A stretch of 64,000 nucleotides of DNA from Casuarius casuarius (GCA_003342895.1 PTFA01000042.1:2844716-2908715), one strand, 5' to 3'; shown: positions 1 to 12,175, counted from the stretch's first letter. Notes: a model not told the origin generated them from the sequence alone. Made by a program: numbers and translations.

Positions 1-1066
1 GGGGTTGAAAATGTTGAAAAGCCTGTCTTTTGCTCCTGCTGCCACTTTGAGAGTGGAAAGACCAAAGCTATACCTAATGCTGATAGAAGATACTCTGGGT
101 TCCGTTTTCTAGGTGTCTGGCTTAGACATGGCATGACAGGGCAGCAAGGCCATGGCGGTTTTACAGACCCCAGTAGACTGCTGTTCTAGGAGCCTGCCTG
201 GTTTGCCTACATATCACACAGGTGTAAATCAAATCTAAGATCAGAAAAAGGGTCCCTCCAACATTAGAAGAAAGACAGATGATTGACTAATTCTTCACAG
301 CTCATGTCCATAAATGTACAATTGACTAGCAGCTATTAACCGTGGGAGTCTGACTATGAAGTCAGGACTTAGCAGAAAGGCCCAGAGTGTCTGGAATGAG
401 CTGTGTGACTTGACCACAGTGATGGTAAGCATCCAATAGCTCCTGTGAAGGAAACTGTTTGGAGATCTCTCTTGCATTGCCCTAAAGAATAATTTCAGCT
501 TCAGGGAAGAGCCTTCAGCCATCGTGATGGTAATTGGTGAAATGGAATTGCTTAGTGGACATGACAACCTGACTAAAGCAAGGAGACAGGATGGTTGCCA
601 TAAAACAAATGTTAAAGTTGGCTTTCAAATTATATAAAGAAAAAAAAGCTGAATCAGCTGGATCAGTTTTATTGACTGATGCTTATCCAACCTGTTCTTA
701 AAGATTTTCAGTGACGGGGACTCTACATAGCACTTGAGTAATTTATTCAAGTTCTTTGACATCCTGACTGCTAGGTTTCCCTAATGCATGTCCCGGATTT
801 TCCTTGCTGCAGGACTCCTTCAGTCTGGACTAATCTGCTTCTCAGCTAGCAATGGCTTAAACACAAAAGCATAGGGATTGATGTATGAGATCTAATCATC
901 CATCTCAGCCAGTACTTAGTCTCCAGATGAGCCAGCTACTTCAAAAGATGGATCTGGCAATAGGCAATTACTAGATAACCTACAACAGGTAAAGCCTCTT
1001 CTTAGCATCCGTTGATTAGAAGATGCTTGTAGTCCTAGCTAAGGTGTAAGCCTTATGGGGTAAATT

Positions 1067-1086
1067 AAAAAAAAAAAAAAAAAAAA
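1067..1086. repeat. Poly(A) tract, 20 A
   Basis: This is an uninterrupted run of 20 A. No processed gene copy is recognisable upstream, and no flanking target duplication is visible, so I treat it as a simple repeat and not as a retrotransposon tail. Confidence 0.9.
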
Positions 1087-3760
1087 GGATTTAAAACAAA
1101 ACCCCTAGCTCAAGCCACACATAGATTTGTTTTGTTTCACAGGGTCAAAAAGCAAGCTCCTGAGGTTTTACAAAACCCAGCTATCCCAAGTCACACATTA
1201 CAGAAATGGAGTGGGGAAGGGAAGTGCAGTCTTTCTTTTAACCCACAACCCTGAAAACTTTGGCAGTTCAGATAAAGTGGAACCTGAATTTGAACCCACA
1301 CTTGTCTGTAAACCTCAGACCACCCCTACATAGCACTAATATCCCTTAAGACATTGCCTTGTGGGCTACAACCTATCTGCGGTGTCTGCACTCCATCAGG
1401 TTTCTCTACAGCAAAGCCCTGGAGATTTTGGCAATTTGGATGGCTAAGTATGACCCAAACATTAGCTAATTTCAAAAGAGTACAGCATGAAATATCGTCT
1501 ACAAATTCCAATAAGCAGTGTCTCTGAAGATGACTTCTCAGAACTGCGGAACTCTTTATGGGTATTTTAGCATAGATGGTGCTTGTAAGTAATCTCATTC
1601 TAAAGCAGCTCGTTTTCAAGAGTACACTTACAGCACTAATTGTTTCCACAGAAAGTGGTGTTTAATGCAGCAAGATCCTCTCATTTTCCCCCTCCCTTCT
1701 TCCCCCATCTCACTTGAGAGCGTCTCTCTCTTCTCTTTATGAGAGCCACCTCATTCAGTCCTGAGGCTGAGAAATTCATTTCGGTCACCAGTACCACTGT
1801 TTCTCACTTACGATGTTATTCCAAGGATAAAACAACAGCAAAAACAAAACAGAGAAACAGGTAGATAATTTTAAAGAATAATTGACTAATTCCTCCCTGA
1901 TTTTTGGCTGCAAGTGGCTTGTGAAAGTGCCACAACGATCACTCTCTGTCACATTTGTTGTTTACAATGATTTGGCAAGTGAAGTTTTTTGGCGATGTCT
2001 AACCTCATACCAGTTTTAAATAGTGATTTCAGGAGAGTTATTCTAGATCTACACAGAAAGGTGTCCAGAGCTATGTCTTTGAGTTACATACCTTTTATTC
2101 CAATTGACTATCTAGTGGAGAAGGATTGCTTGTAGCACAGGATTAGGTCACCAGGTATTATTTCTGACAGCACAGGTTCTGTTGTCCTACAGCTTTGGGG
2201 AAGTTGCATAAGTTAAGTTTTCAAAGCTGACTACAGCCATTGAAACTGAATTCCTTGCATGTCTTTTAAAGCCTCAGTCATTATATTTTTCTTGGTTTTC
2301 TTCTTGTCATTGTTATCCTTATTATTTAAAATTGGCCCTATCGACTCCATTCAGGCCTCAAGGTCCCTTGTGCTTAACTCTACAAAGTCAAGGGGAATAA
2401 GTGCAAGTCCCTATGTGTAAGAAACAACAGGACAAGAGACAAAAGCTGAGTGTGATGTAGAAGGAAGCCCAGGCTGGCCACCAGGCTAAGAGTAGTCCCA
2501 CACATCAGTCATCCATTGAATCGAAAGAGCTTGTTTTAGGAAACACATAGACAAAGGCAAGAATGTGGTTCTGTGGATGTTTAATGGCTGTTTGCCTCTG
2601 TATCTCAGATTTCCTTCCTGAAAAAAGACAATAATTATAGGCCCTTACTTTGAGACTTTTTACATGTTTTAGACCATGTTAAGATTGTGTTGCTAATATG
2701 TATCACACTTTGAGAAGTGGGTCTATAGAAATATCTTTATATAAATACATATCAGCAATGCAGTCAGCTCTCAGAATTGGACTCATTTTGATGGGAAACC
2801 TGGGTTATTTAGCAGCCACTCTCTATATTTCAAATGGCCAGCCTAGTTCAGCATAAATGTTCATGGTTACAAATTCAGCAACTACTTGCTACAGTTACTT
2901 TCCAGTATTAATTTAAAAGTGACTCTTTCCAGAGAAACTCAAAGTCAAATGGAAACAAACTCAAAATGGACATATTCCAATGTCCAGCTCTCCAGAGGAA
3001 GTGTTCCCTGAAAATTGCACATGGACAAACAGCATGTGTTCAAACAGAGGCAACCACATTTTACTTCAGACTCTCCATTCTTTTGTGCAAATGGCCTTTA
3101 GGGGTGACACACTGGACACACAGGAAACCCAGCTTCTTTCCTTCTTCATCACACTGCAACCAAAGAGCAGTCAATCTGCCTGGAGGAAAACTTAAATCAA
3201 ATGCATTTGCTACTTAGTAACCAAGGGGGGTGGTCACAAAGGTAAACCTGCTAGCTTAGTGAAGGTAATGAGCGATTCAGTAGAGGACATACCTGTGTGT
3301 GCCCTGACCAGACTCTGGAAGGCTTCTCTCTTGTTCTCTCCCCTTTGACTATTAAGAAGTGCAAGGTGGAAAAACCTCAGATAACCTTTGAGTGAATATT
3401 CACTCTTTCTTTGCTCTTGGCTACCTAAATAATCAAAATCATCTGAACTAACTTTGGGCCTCATTTTGGGCCTCTTCTCTTTTATAACCTGCTGAATAAA
3501 TTGGCGTGGAATAAATGGCTCTGCCTCCAGGAGCACAGAATGGGGTGCTGTGCTGTAAACATAGGAGGCAGCAGCCCTTCAGTACTCTCCTGGCCATGAA
3601 TGTATTTGGAAGAACAGCTCAAGGCTGGGGCAGTGGCGAGCACCCCTGCCCAAACACCAAAGCATTTTTAGCTCCCCCAGAGCTCGCTGGGACCCAGAGC
3701 ATTCAGTGCCTTGAAATAGCCCGGTGCTTCCCAGGATCAGAACAGTAAATAGTTAATCAC

Positions 3761-3790
3761 ACTCCCATTGGAGGCAGTGGGAGTTTTGCT
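3761..3790. repeat. Remnant of palindromic MITE-like repeat
   Basis: ACTCCCATTG (3761-3770) and CAGTGGGAGT (3775-3784) form an inverted repeat with one mismatch and a 4-base loop. They are followed by GAGTTTTGCT-like text. This resembles the 'CCATTGACTTCAATGGGAG' cores of old palindromic repeats that I recall from turtle, crocodile and bird genomes. The family name is not recalled, and the match is by eye only. Confidence 0.45.
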
Positions 3791-5365
3791 GTCAAATTCC
3801 CCTTGGGCAGGACTGAGCTCCGAATCTACAGAAGCAGAAGTAAAAACTCAGACATCAAGCGAACACTTCAGACATTATGCTCTCTAAAAACATGATGCCA
3901 GTGTAACTGGGGTTCTACTAAGGACAACCTGTTTTCTGAAAGCAGCTTCATTTTTGTGTGCACACACTTTCCAGGCAATATCACTCCAAAGTGTGCACAC
4001 TAACCATCCTTGACACCTGCACAAAAACGGTTGCCAGCAACTATGCAGACAGAGCCCACTTAACATTTGAAAACTACCCAAAAAGCCATTTTTGCTTCCA
4101 AGTTGTGTGAGCATGAAAGGGAGCAGAGGGGCCAAATGCCAGTGGGTCTTGGGTCTCAGACACCAGCATCTACTGACTTCCACAGAGCCCCGCTGAGCTA
4201 CCAGCACTCTGGTATCGAGGAATAATACCAGACTCCTTGGAAAGAGAGCAATATTAGCTTTGTCTGGGCTGTATGAGAAGGGCTTAAAGCAACTGCAAAG
4301 AAAGTGCAGTGTCACCACCTCCCATGATCTAATCAGAAATTCCACAATGATTGATGTTTGCTGATAAGTCCCAGCACCAGACCTCAAGTAACAGTATGAA
4401 AGCATGAGGCCTGAAAGAGTACTAAAAGCATGACTCAAGTACCTCAGTACTCAGATAGGAAAAGGTAATAATAAAAAATCTAGCAATTGGTAATTTTTAA
4501 AGAAAGAAAATCTCAGGATTTTTTCAGCCTGACTCATAACTTTTGAATGCTTTTGGCTGAACAGAACAGAAATCGTTCATTCAGAGGAATTTGGTCATCT
4601 CTGGGGAAAATGCATTATTGTAATGTTTAATTTCCTGAAACGCTCTCTTCAGTCTACAAATTCAACCGTTAATGCTTGGTCAGCAAATTCCTCTTGGTGT
4701 TCTTTCCTGCTTCTTTCTCTTCATGACAATTGCTTCCTTCTTCCCTGCCTTCTTTGCCTCTGTGGCGAACAGATGAATGAATTTTTTGCCTTAAACATTT
4801 CTTGGTGCATGGGGTGCAGGCAGGCCACAACCCTGAACAAGCCTTCTGTCCCTGGCAGAAACAGGACTGGGCTGCTGCAACCCCCGAGATGGTCTCCCTG
4901 CGACCACCCAGGACACACCGAGCCTGCACTGAACGAGACCACAATCAGGCAGAGACTTTGGGATCTGGACTGTAAATTATTGTCCGTTTTTAGCACAACT
5001 TCTATAAAACGTGCTTGGCATGAGTGGCTAAATTTGCTGAAGCCTTAGGCCGCACTCCCTAGTTCAGTGAGAAAGGGCCCCAGAGCTGGTGCAGGCGGGA
5101 ATGATGAGGGAGTTACCAGCAATTTGCATTCCTGTGCACTGCTGAAACAGTGCTAATTGCTGGAGTTACCACCTCTTTGTCATGACCTTGAGAGACAATG
5201 GCTGGACCCAAGAATGGAGACACACCTGTCAGCAGAAACGGCAACAGTAAACTGCCTACCTAGGGACAGTGATGAGACCCAATAAGGAGCAGGAGACCCC
5301 AGACCCAAATATTACTATTGGTCTGAACTACCACGTGAGGGTTGGGAAACTTGATTTGAAAAAGC

Positions 5366-5371
5366 TATAAT
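5366..5371 (+). promoter_or_regulatory. TATA-like box of the solo LTR
   Basis: TATAAT lies in GCTATAATTGCC, about 190 bp into the LTR. Transcription would start near 5395-5400, just before the pyrimidine-rich stretch. The position fits a U3/R border. The assignment is inferred from spacing to the AATAAA signal about 260 bp downstream. Confidence 0.45.
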
Positions 5372-5406
5372 TGCCGAGGGATTTCTTTGTTGGTCTTCTC
5401 TTTTCT

Positions 5407-5453
5407 CGTCCCTCGTCCCTCGTCCCTCTCGTCCCTCGTCCCTCACCCCTCGT
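5407..5453 (+). repeat. CGTCCCT heptamer array inside the LTR
   Basis: About six imperfect copies of CGTCCCT (one with an inserted CT, one as CACCCCT) run in tandem and end in CGTCGG. Each copy carries a CpG. The array lies just after the predicted transcription start of the LTR, in a run almost free of purines except G. It could be an expanded leader motif or a protein-binding array. Copy number may vary between insertions. Confidence 0.85.
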
Positions 5454-5630
5454 CGGAGGCACCCAGCTCGAGCTGTGATTCGAACGGAGTCAGCGGAACA
5501 TCATCGGCCTTGGAGTGGTGGTAGCTAGCTTCCTCTCTCCTTTTCCAACTTTGTCTATCTTTTCCTCTTACCCTTGTTCCCCTCTCCCCTTTGCCTTTCC
5601 CCACCTTTTTTTTTTCCTCACTCCGTTGAA

Positions 5631-5636
5631 AATAAA
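5631..5636 (+). terminator. Poly(A) signal AATAAA of the solo LTR
   Basis: AATAAA lies in GAAAATAAAGTT, about 90 bp before the 3' end of the LTR, which is the usual place for the R/U5 border. A GT/T-rich stretch (GGTTGTACAATATTTG) follows within 20 bases, as expected for a cleavage-stimulating element. Confidence 0.6.
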
Positions 5637-5727
5637 GTTAAAAGGTTGTACAATATTTGACCAGTTTTAGCGTCTCAATCTCGTCCTTGGGATTGTAACG
5701 AAACCTTCCCGATATCGGATCGGGACA

Positions 5728-8700
5728 GCCTCTGACACAAAAGCCACATTAGATACTGAGAAAGATAAGCAGGCATTCAGCTGCTCTGTCAGTGTACTCA
5801 TAGCTATGCCGCACGTGAGCAGCAGCCACTATGGACAGTTACAGCAGAGTGGATAAAGTTTAAACCATATTGAGTCGGGTGAATGAACAAAAGATCCCTG
5901 AAGCTCTTCAGTCCTCAGTAGGAATTAGTAAGGGGAGGCAGCAAAATAAAGGCTCTCTTTGTAGAGGCCAACTCTTTTCTTTAGCTTTGTGTGAAACCTT
6001 AAAGCCTTGATCATTTGGCATTGAGTGGCTTTAGTCAAAGGTCTTTGATTTCTGTCTGAGATTGCTTCTCTTAAGCTTCCTGTTTGATACTTCAGTATTC
6101 TCCTCTTGCATCTCCTGTGGAGATACACAAGATACTGCTGGCATACAAAACACAGCATGAATTCAATTCTGCAAGGTAAGAAAGTGGAAAGATTTCACTT
6201 CCAGCACACTAAATGCCTCTATGTGAGGACCTACGAGCTTTCTAAGTACATAAGGCCCTCACAGTAACCATAGAGTCACTACAGGGCAGATAGCAGATGG
6301 AGCATTTTGGACTTTATACGAAGAGTAAAGGGAAGGCAACCATAGTGGATCATATTATAGCACCATGCTAGAAAGTTGTTTCACTGGGACAGTTTATTCA
6401 GAGACAATGGACATTCAGGTCTTGGGACCTTTAGGACACAAAGAAATGCAAAAAATCTGTCAACGCGTAGCAAAACATAGCATGGCCTTCCAGGAGACCA
6501 CAACAAACAATTGCATAGTTCATACTCCAGTAATTTTTCCCATCTGCAACTTTCAAAACATCTTGCAAATATGAAGTAGCTCTCACAGGCCTGCTCATTG
6601 TAAGGTAAGTAAATATTCAGCACTGGAGAAACAGAGGTACAAGCAGAGATAGAAACACTTGAGGAAAAATCCAGGCCCTAATTGGTGAGATTCTCCTCAC
6701 TATGAGGACTGAGGAACTCGAATTCCTTGGTCATTTACCCCTCATCTTTAAACAGCAAATGCAAAGAAAATAAGCTAGATGTGGTGTAGAAGGCAGCTAT
6801 CACCCCGGAGAGCTTAACCCAAATATTTGAAGAGAGAGGGAGAGTTAGGATATAGATGGAGATAATAGATATAGATGAAGATAATAATCATCCTGCCAGA
6901 AGTTTCAGACCTGTTGCTCTGTACTTGGAGCCACTATCAGATCCTCTGTCTTTCTCCACAGCTGGGCAGATTATTTTATTGGGTTTGAATGGCTACCTGC
7001 GGTACACCTGCTCCAAGGTCTTTGGTGCTGGCTACTCCTGTGGTGACATAAATCTTTGCCTTGGAACAGCTCATCTGGAAGTTGAGAAGTGAAGAAAGAC
7101 AATTCCCTACATAGCATTCATTGGTTTTGCTTTTTGCTGCATATGACTTAATGCAGAGTAAAATCTGAGAGATGTGCCAGAATGAACTCAATCTCACCAC
7201 AATTCATTTTATTTATGGTATGTAAAATGAAAAGAGAGATTCATTTGCCCTAATTTAGGCATCTTAAAGTTACAAACCAAAGTCTGAGCTAGTCATCTGA
7301 AGCTCTTTTTACAGTCAATGAGAAAAACAGGTACTTCCAAATGTCAACTGATCTCCTAAGACAGGCCTCTAAAATAGGTCAAGCAAATTGTCCTCTCGAG
7401 ATGCCTATTTCTCTCCATTGACTATTAAGGAAGACAACACTAACAAGCTCAGACAGGGACATCGGGCATTAGGTGAGATGAATCCTAGCTGAAGAACATT
7501 GTCTTGTCAGCCATGATGAGGGGGGTACATTTTGGGGTCTCATGTAGATTTTCAAAGGATGTCACTACTCTCAGTACTCCTTCTTTCAGGAAGCAGCCTT
7601 CTCATTCCCCACCAGCAAAATAGCGGCACTCAGGCCCTCTTCTAAAACACTCTCCCTCTCCACACCGCCAGCTCAGCCCCAAGCTCTCCAGCATGCCCAT
7701 TAGGTGATCCTGGGTTTTGGCATACTACTGAGAGAGGAAAATAGGCATGGATAGCAGAGCCATAACTTTGCCTGGAAATGATAGCACTGTTAGCAGTGCA
7801 GCACACAAGAAATGGTAAACACTTCTGCCACAAAATCCTGGTGATAACTAATCTTGAGCCTTTTAAGAAAAGCAAGGTTTGTAGGGATGGGATCTTTTAC
7901 TAACTAGGAAAGAGGTGAGCTCTTGGATTCAGTACCTTTTCCCTTGGTTTTGGCAAGCAGCAGCAAAATCCAAGCTAAGTAAAGGTTAGACACACTTGCT
8001 TTTAGTGAAATGATTAAATGATCAGTCAGAACCACTCGAGTGAAAAGAGTAGTCTGTATGCACAGAGCAGAGAGGGGTGTTTGCAAGGTGAGAAGTGATG
8101 GACTTTTAGTCCTGTGAAAGGAGAGAGAAAATGATCACGGTGTTATAGGAAGAAATCAACAGGAAAATTAATAAGAACCATAAAACCATCATCTCTGATG
8201 AACCCTTGATTTTTAGTATTCAACACAGTCGTGAGCTTATTTTTCAGGTTTTTCTTCTAAGTGTGTTTTTTGTTGGTCCCTGCTGAGGATTGAGGGGCAG
8301 AGGGCTGCAGCTGTAAGCTCTCCCCAGGGATGACCGTGTGTCTTCATCCTTTCCTGGCTGCCTGGAAGTTCCTTGGGCCACCAGAAAGAGAACAGCGCTG
8401 CTCCCACCTCCTTCCAAAGATAGGAGGTATTTTTTACTCCTTTGAGTAAAAATGAGAGAAGCACATGCTGCTGCAGTTATACATTATTAGTATAATACCT
8501 CTCTATTGTGCTACTGGAACTTATTTTTCTGTCACACTGCAAACCTCCATGTTATCAGGCCCCATCCTTCTACAACCTGTGGACCTTCTTTCAGGCAGAT
8601 AAAACCAATCATCATATGCAGGAGGGGTAGAACGGAAGACCAGTGGTGGGGTAAGGTTAAAGGAATTTTTTCTTTTGACAGCAGTGACTTTGGATGAGAT

Positions 8701-8831
8701 TCAAAGAGGTCTGGACTTATGATCTGCTGAAATTAAGTGTGAATAGCAGAGATACTGATAGGAAGATTCACTAAAGCCTTAAAACATAATCAGTTCTTCA
8801 AGACTGTGAAGTGACTGTTAGCATCTATGCT
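5728..8831. other. Non-coding DNA, no gene recognised
   Basis: No coding region is recognisable; all open frames are under 85 codons. A 19-base unit is duplicated in tandem at 6849-6886 (GATATAGATGRAGATAATA twice, one difference). The stretch 7240-7440 contains phrases such as TTTAGGCATCTTAAAGT and CTCCATTGACTATTAAGG. These recall old sauropsid palindromic repeats ('TTTAGGCACCTAAA', 'CCATTGACT'), but the match is too broken to delimit. Confidence 0.55.
6849..6886. repeat. Tandem duplication of a 19-base unit
   Basis: Two head-to-tail copies of GATATAGATGGAGATAATA differ at one position (G to A in the second copy). This is a small minisatellite-like duplication in GATA-rich sequence. Confidence 0.9.
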
Positions 8832-9235
8832 TTAATAAAAGGAGCCAAGAGTGATGAGAGGAATTACGGACCAGCTAACCTCACCTCAGTACTTGGAGAA
8901 GAGACTGAGAGTCTAATTAAGGACAGAACTGTACAGCACTTGGACAAGAAAAATCCCCAAGGGTCAAAGCCAGCACAGCTCCTGTAAAAAAGAGCCAATG
9001 CTTCACTATCTATTAAGAAAAAAACAAAAAGTTAATATAATAAAAAGGAAAGGTGATCTGATGGGCATCATCCACTTGTATTTTCAAACAATTTTTTATA
9101 AGTTCCAGCAGAATAGACCATGAAGAAAAATAAACAGGCAGAGGGTAAAAAGCAATGGTACATTCAGTATTAAAATCTAGTTAGACTAAGAGGAAGAAAT
9201 GACTCAAGCCAGAAGAGCCCTCAAGAGACAAATAC
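8832..9235 (+). mobile_element. Old CR1/L3-type LINE fragment (reverse-transcriptase region)
   Basis: The phrase GAATTACGGACCAGCTAACC (8871-8890), followed by TCACCTCAGTACTTGGAGAA, matches the well-known 'AATTACAGACCAGTTAACCTCACCTCAGT.CCTGGAAA' stretch in the CR1 reverse-transcriptase ORF. Further on, GGGCATCATCCACTTGTATTTTCAAA corresponds to the region encoding 'DIIYLDF.KAF', and CCATGAAGAAAAATAAACAG to the following part. The order and plus orientation are as in CR1/L3. The frame is broken by many stops and small indels, and a piece between 8990 and 9050 is A-rich and degraded. This is a dead, ancient fragment. Both LINE ends are missing. Confidence 0.75.
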
Positions 9236-12097
9236 AGAAAAGTTAGTGGTAGACCTGGGTAAGTAGATTTTCACTGAAAAATACTAATTCATCAAAACAA
9301 AATACATCCCCAGGAAAGGAAGCAAATGTTGACAAATGGCCTGTTTTCATAAAGGATAGAAACATCTGTAACTTTCTACATTGTTTCTATGTCCCTAACA
9401 GTAGGAACAACTTACTTGACCAGATTTGAAGGAAAAGATTTGTTTATCAGTGAAGTATAGTAGCTGATTTAAAAAGATATTTTAAAATATGAATGATCTA
9501 AATAAAGTTCTTTGACTGATGTGTTCAGTTGTTTAATTATTGTTAGTGGAATTGCCTCATAAACATTTGAGCTTTCACTTTTCCTTCCTATTTTGGGAAG
9601 GAAAATTTTCCATCCCCTTTTCTCCTTCCTAACTCTTACAGGGCAGGCATCCTTCTCCTACCCAGCACTTGCCAGTGGAGTGTTTTTAACACTAAGCCCT
9701 GGGAGCATTCAGGAATAGTACCCTCCTAAAGCAAAGAGAGTTAAAAGCTAGGAGCATCTACCCCTGCATGGGACCGGCTGTTCACAGCCACTGACACAAC
9801 AGGCCAGCCTCCTAAGGTCTTGCTCAAAATTTAGAGATGGAATTACTCTCACACATATTATTTCAGCCAGAGATTGTCCACCCCCTTGGTTCCCACAATG
9901 TACCTCAGAGATGGCTGGCATGAGTAGTCTATTAGCTTAATCTTCCTCACACAAACACGGTAACAACAATAATGTTTTTGGCAGGCAGCACAATTCTCAC
10001 GTAACACATGCACTATCCATTACACACTCACCTCATTTTCAAGCTGCTGCATGTATCAAACACAAGCTTATTGTTTCCCTCCCTTGCTTTTTTTTTTAAA
10101 TCTGTTTACAAAATATTGCCAGAGAGAAAGAAGAGGGAAGAGAAATAAAAGCAGGGCCGAAAAAACAATAATCTAGTCAAAAGCAACTACCAAAAGTTGA
10201 GAAACTATGTGCCACATCTATCCCCAAAGGAATGAAAAAAATGAGGAGCACAACATGAGCAAATAGATCAGATTCAGGCAAAAGCAGATTGTAAGAAGTC
10301 ATGGAAAATCTAAAAGTAGGGGCATGAAAAATGAGAAGATAAGCATACAAACAGAAGTCTCTCTTGATACGTTTTTAGTATACGCTGATGTTTCAGCAAC
10401 TGGCTTCTAAAGGTAATTTAGGTTACCTGTTGATTCTTCCACAAAACTTCCACGATTTGCTTGAAGTCTGTAAGGGAATAATAGCACACCTTTTTGCTGC
10501 TTGCTTGGTATGCAAGATCTCCGCTTCCAAATTCATTCCTGAGTTGGTAGACCAGAACTTTAACTTGTGTAAATTACTGTACTTCAGCTGAAGAAAACAG
10601 ATCATCTTGCTTAATGCCAGTGGGGAATCTGGCCCACAGAACTCAGCAAAGATACTGCTGTCCCCTCTGAAGCAATGCCCAGCTGTCATTGCCTCAGTGC
10701 ATGTGGAAATCAAAGTATGTGGAGTGGATATTGTGGAAACTCCAGAAGAGATGAGGACAGCCAGCCCCATCTTTCCACATATAGCAGAGAGCGCTAGAAG
10801 GTATGGTCTAAAAAGGAGAATGGCTTTTCTTCTCTCATCGACTATAGCCGATTTTTACACCTTCAAAAGAAGAACATGATTTACTTTCAGGTAAATCAGC
10901 AGGTAGCTGCAAGTAGTGGATAGGATGGCCTGAAAATATATCTTTTTAAAGCATAACCCTTTGTTCGGTATAAAGCCTTTTGTCATTGCTTCAGTCAAGC
11001 ACAATAATTTGATGTATCAAGCTGATTTGCAATATGTTCAAAACAATACACGATGGGGAGAGAACACTGGGAAGGAAATCTTTTATTAATTCCCTTTTAT
11101 TTATAAATATTGTAAATGCATTTCAGAGTGAGCCACTAGCATGTCCTCAGGCTGTGTTAGAGGGCAGAGGGGTAAACACTCCTATTGTTTCTTAGCCAGG
11201 AAATTATTACTTTATGACCTCTCAAATGCCCTGTCTGCTGACCTCTGAGGATATTTAGCCTGGCAGTTAACATCTGTGGTCCCATCAGTAGTGCTGAAGT
11301 AAAAGGTACTTAATGCAGAGCAGCTCTTTTGCAAGGTTAGAAAGGATCAATAGGAGATGTGTTTAATGTGGTATCACTATCAGGTCTCATCTCACTTTTT
11401 AAACTGAAATATCCACAGTGGGACATAATCTTAGTCACACAGCAGAGAGATCTTTAACATGGCAAGATCCGTTTCTCCCAGGTCTAGAAATGTAGCTAAA
11501 GGCACATGGAGAAAATTACCAAGTTTTGGAATAAATATGTGCTTTTCAAAAAGACAAATGATCAGAGAAAGGCTTCTAGCATTTCAGTCTCGCTGCATTT
11601 TTTCTGGAGCTTGAGCAGATCTTGTGGAAAACAGGCAGCCTTGCAGTAAACTGTGAACAAAACCAGGGTAGTTTTTTCCGTGGGTACATGTGTATCCACT
11701 GCTTGAAGCTAATCCTCTTCGAATGAAGGAAGAAACAGCATAAGGGAAGGTGGCTGCCTCCATAAAATTCAGGAAACTGAAGTTCTTAGAACAAACCTGT
11801 CCAAGCTTACCAAAGGAAACACAATTAAAGTGTTCTTCAGGTAAGTTCATTCAGTCCAGCAGATGAAGACTTGTGTTACACCAAGAGGTAGTTCCTTTAG
11901 CTGCCTATAACCTAACATTAACCAACTGTATATCTAAGAAGTGCTTCTAAAAACACCATTGTTCCTTTACAACATTTATTTGCCCCAAAATGTATACACT
12001 TACTACACCTGCTGTGGTCAAGAACAGGCCCTTGATTCTGGGGATTCCCTCAATATCTTCTCGTGTCTCATAATAAAAACACAGAGGGATTATCAGC
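9236..12097. other. Non-coding DNA, no gene recognised
   Basis: I see no gene. The longest frame (10423-10770, minus, 115 codons) overlaps plus-strand frames and resembles no family. The stretch 10960-11060 is AT-rich with a non-repetitive texture that could be a conserved non-coding element, but conservation cannot be judged from one sequence. No simple repeat is longer than about 10 bases. Confidence 0.55.
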
Positions 12098-12175
12098 GTG
12101 AAATCCTGCGGATTCCCATGGCTCCGCTGGATTCAGCGCATGTTTCCCTTTGGCTTTCAGTGGGGCCAGGATTCG
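12098..12175. repeat. Palindromic MITE-like repeat remnant
   Basis: The left arm GTGAAATCCTG (12098-12108) and the right arm CAGGATTCGC (12167-12176) are imperfect inverted repeats. Between them lies TGGCTTTCAGTGGGGCCAGG. This matches the sauropsid phrase 'GTGAAATCCTGGCCCCA...TCAATGGGGCCAGGATTTCAC' that I recall from turtle and crocodile genomes, here in decayed form. It is probably a non-autonomous DNA transposon or a fold-back repeat. The family name is not recalled. Confidence 0.5.

Larger units (their letters stand above)
1..5177. other. Non-coding DNA, no gene recognised
   Basis: I see no gene here. Stop codons are frequent in all frames. The longest open frame (3884-4438, minus, 184 codons) does not read like any family I know and is rich in Cys, Leu and Trp, as random antisense frames often are. 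Short simple-sequence pieces are present: a run of 20 A at 1067-1086 and a C/T-rich stretch around 1677-1740. A decayed palindromic repeat near 3.76 kb is listed separately. The text around 2340-2410 vaguely resembles the 3' end of an old L2/MIR-type repeat, but too weakly to call. Confidence 0.6.
5178..5727 (+). mobile_element. Solo LTR of an endogenous retrovirus
   Basis: The segment starts TGTCATGACC and ends ATCGGGACA, so it has the canonical TG...CA ends with a short imperfect terminal inverted repeat (TGTC/GACA). It reads as an LTR on the plus strand: a U3 of about 190 bp, a TATAAT box at 5366-5371, a pyrimidine-rich leader with a heptamer array, an AATAAA signal at 5631-5636, and a U5-like tail of about 90 bp. 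I count roughly 22 CpGs in 550 bp, mostly in the 3' three quarters, against about one per 100 bp in most of the surroundings, which points to a fairly young insertion. CCTCT occurs at 5172-5176 and 5729-5733, each one base away from the TG/CA ends. This is a likely, slightly offset target-site duplication. No primer-binding site follows and no viral gene is present, so it is a solo LTR left by recombination. The retroviral class is not certain; an ERVL/ERVK-like avian family is a guess. Confidence 0.75.

Noticed and set aside
3884..4438. 184-codon open frame on the minus strand
   Set aside because: Composition is rich in Cys, Leu, Trp and Ser, with no known motif, and no splice or promoter context. 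Frames of this length are expected by chance in 64 kb.
5178..9235. A larger provirus between the LTR and the LINE fragment
   Set aside because: No primer-binding site follows the LTR, and the following 3 kb contain no gag, pol or env-like frames. The fragment at 8.8 kb fits CR1, not a retrovirus.
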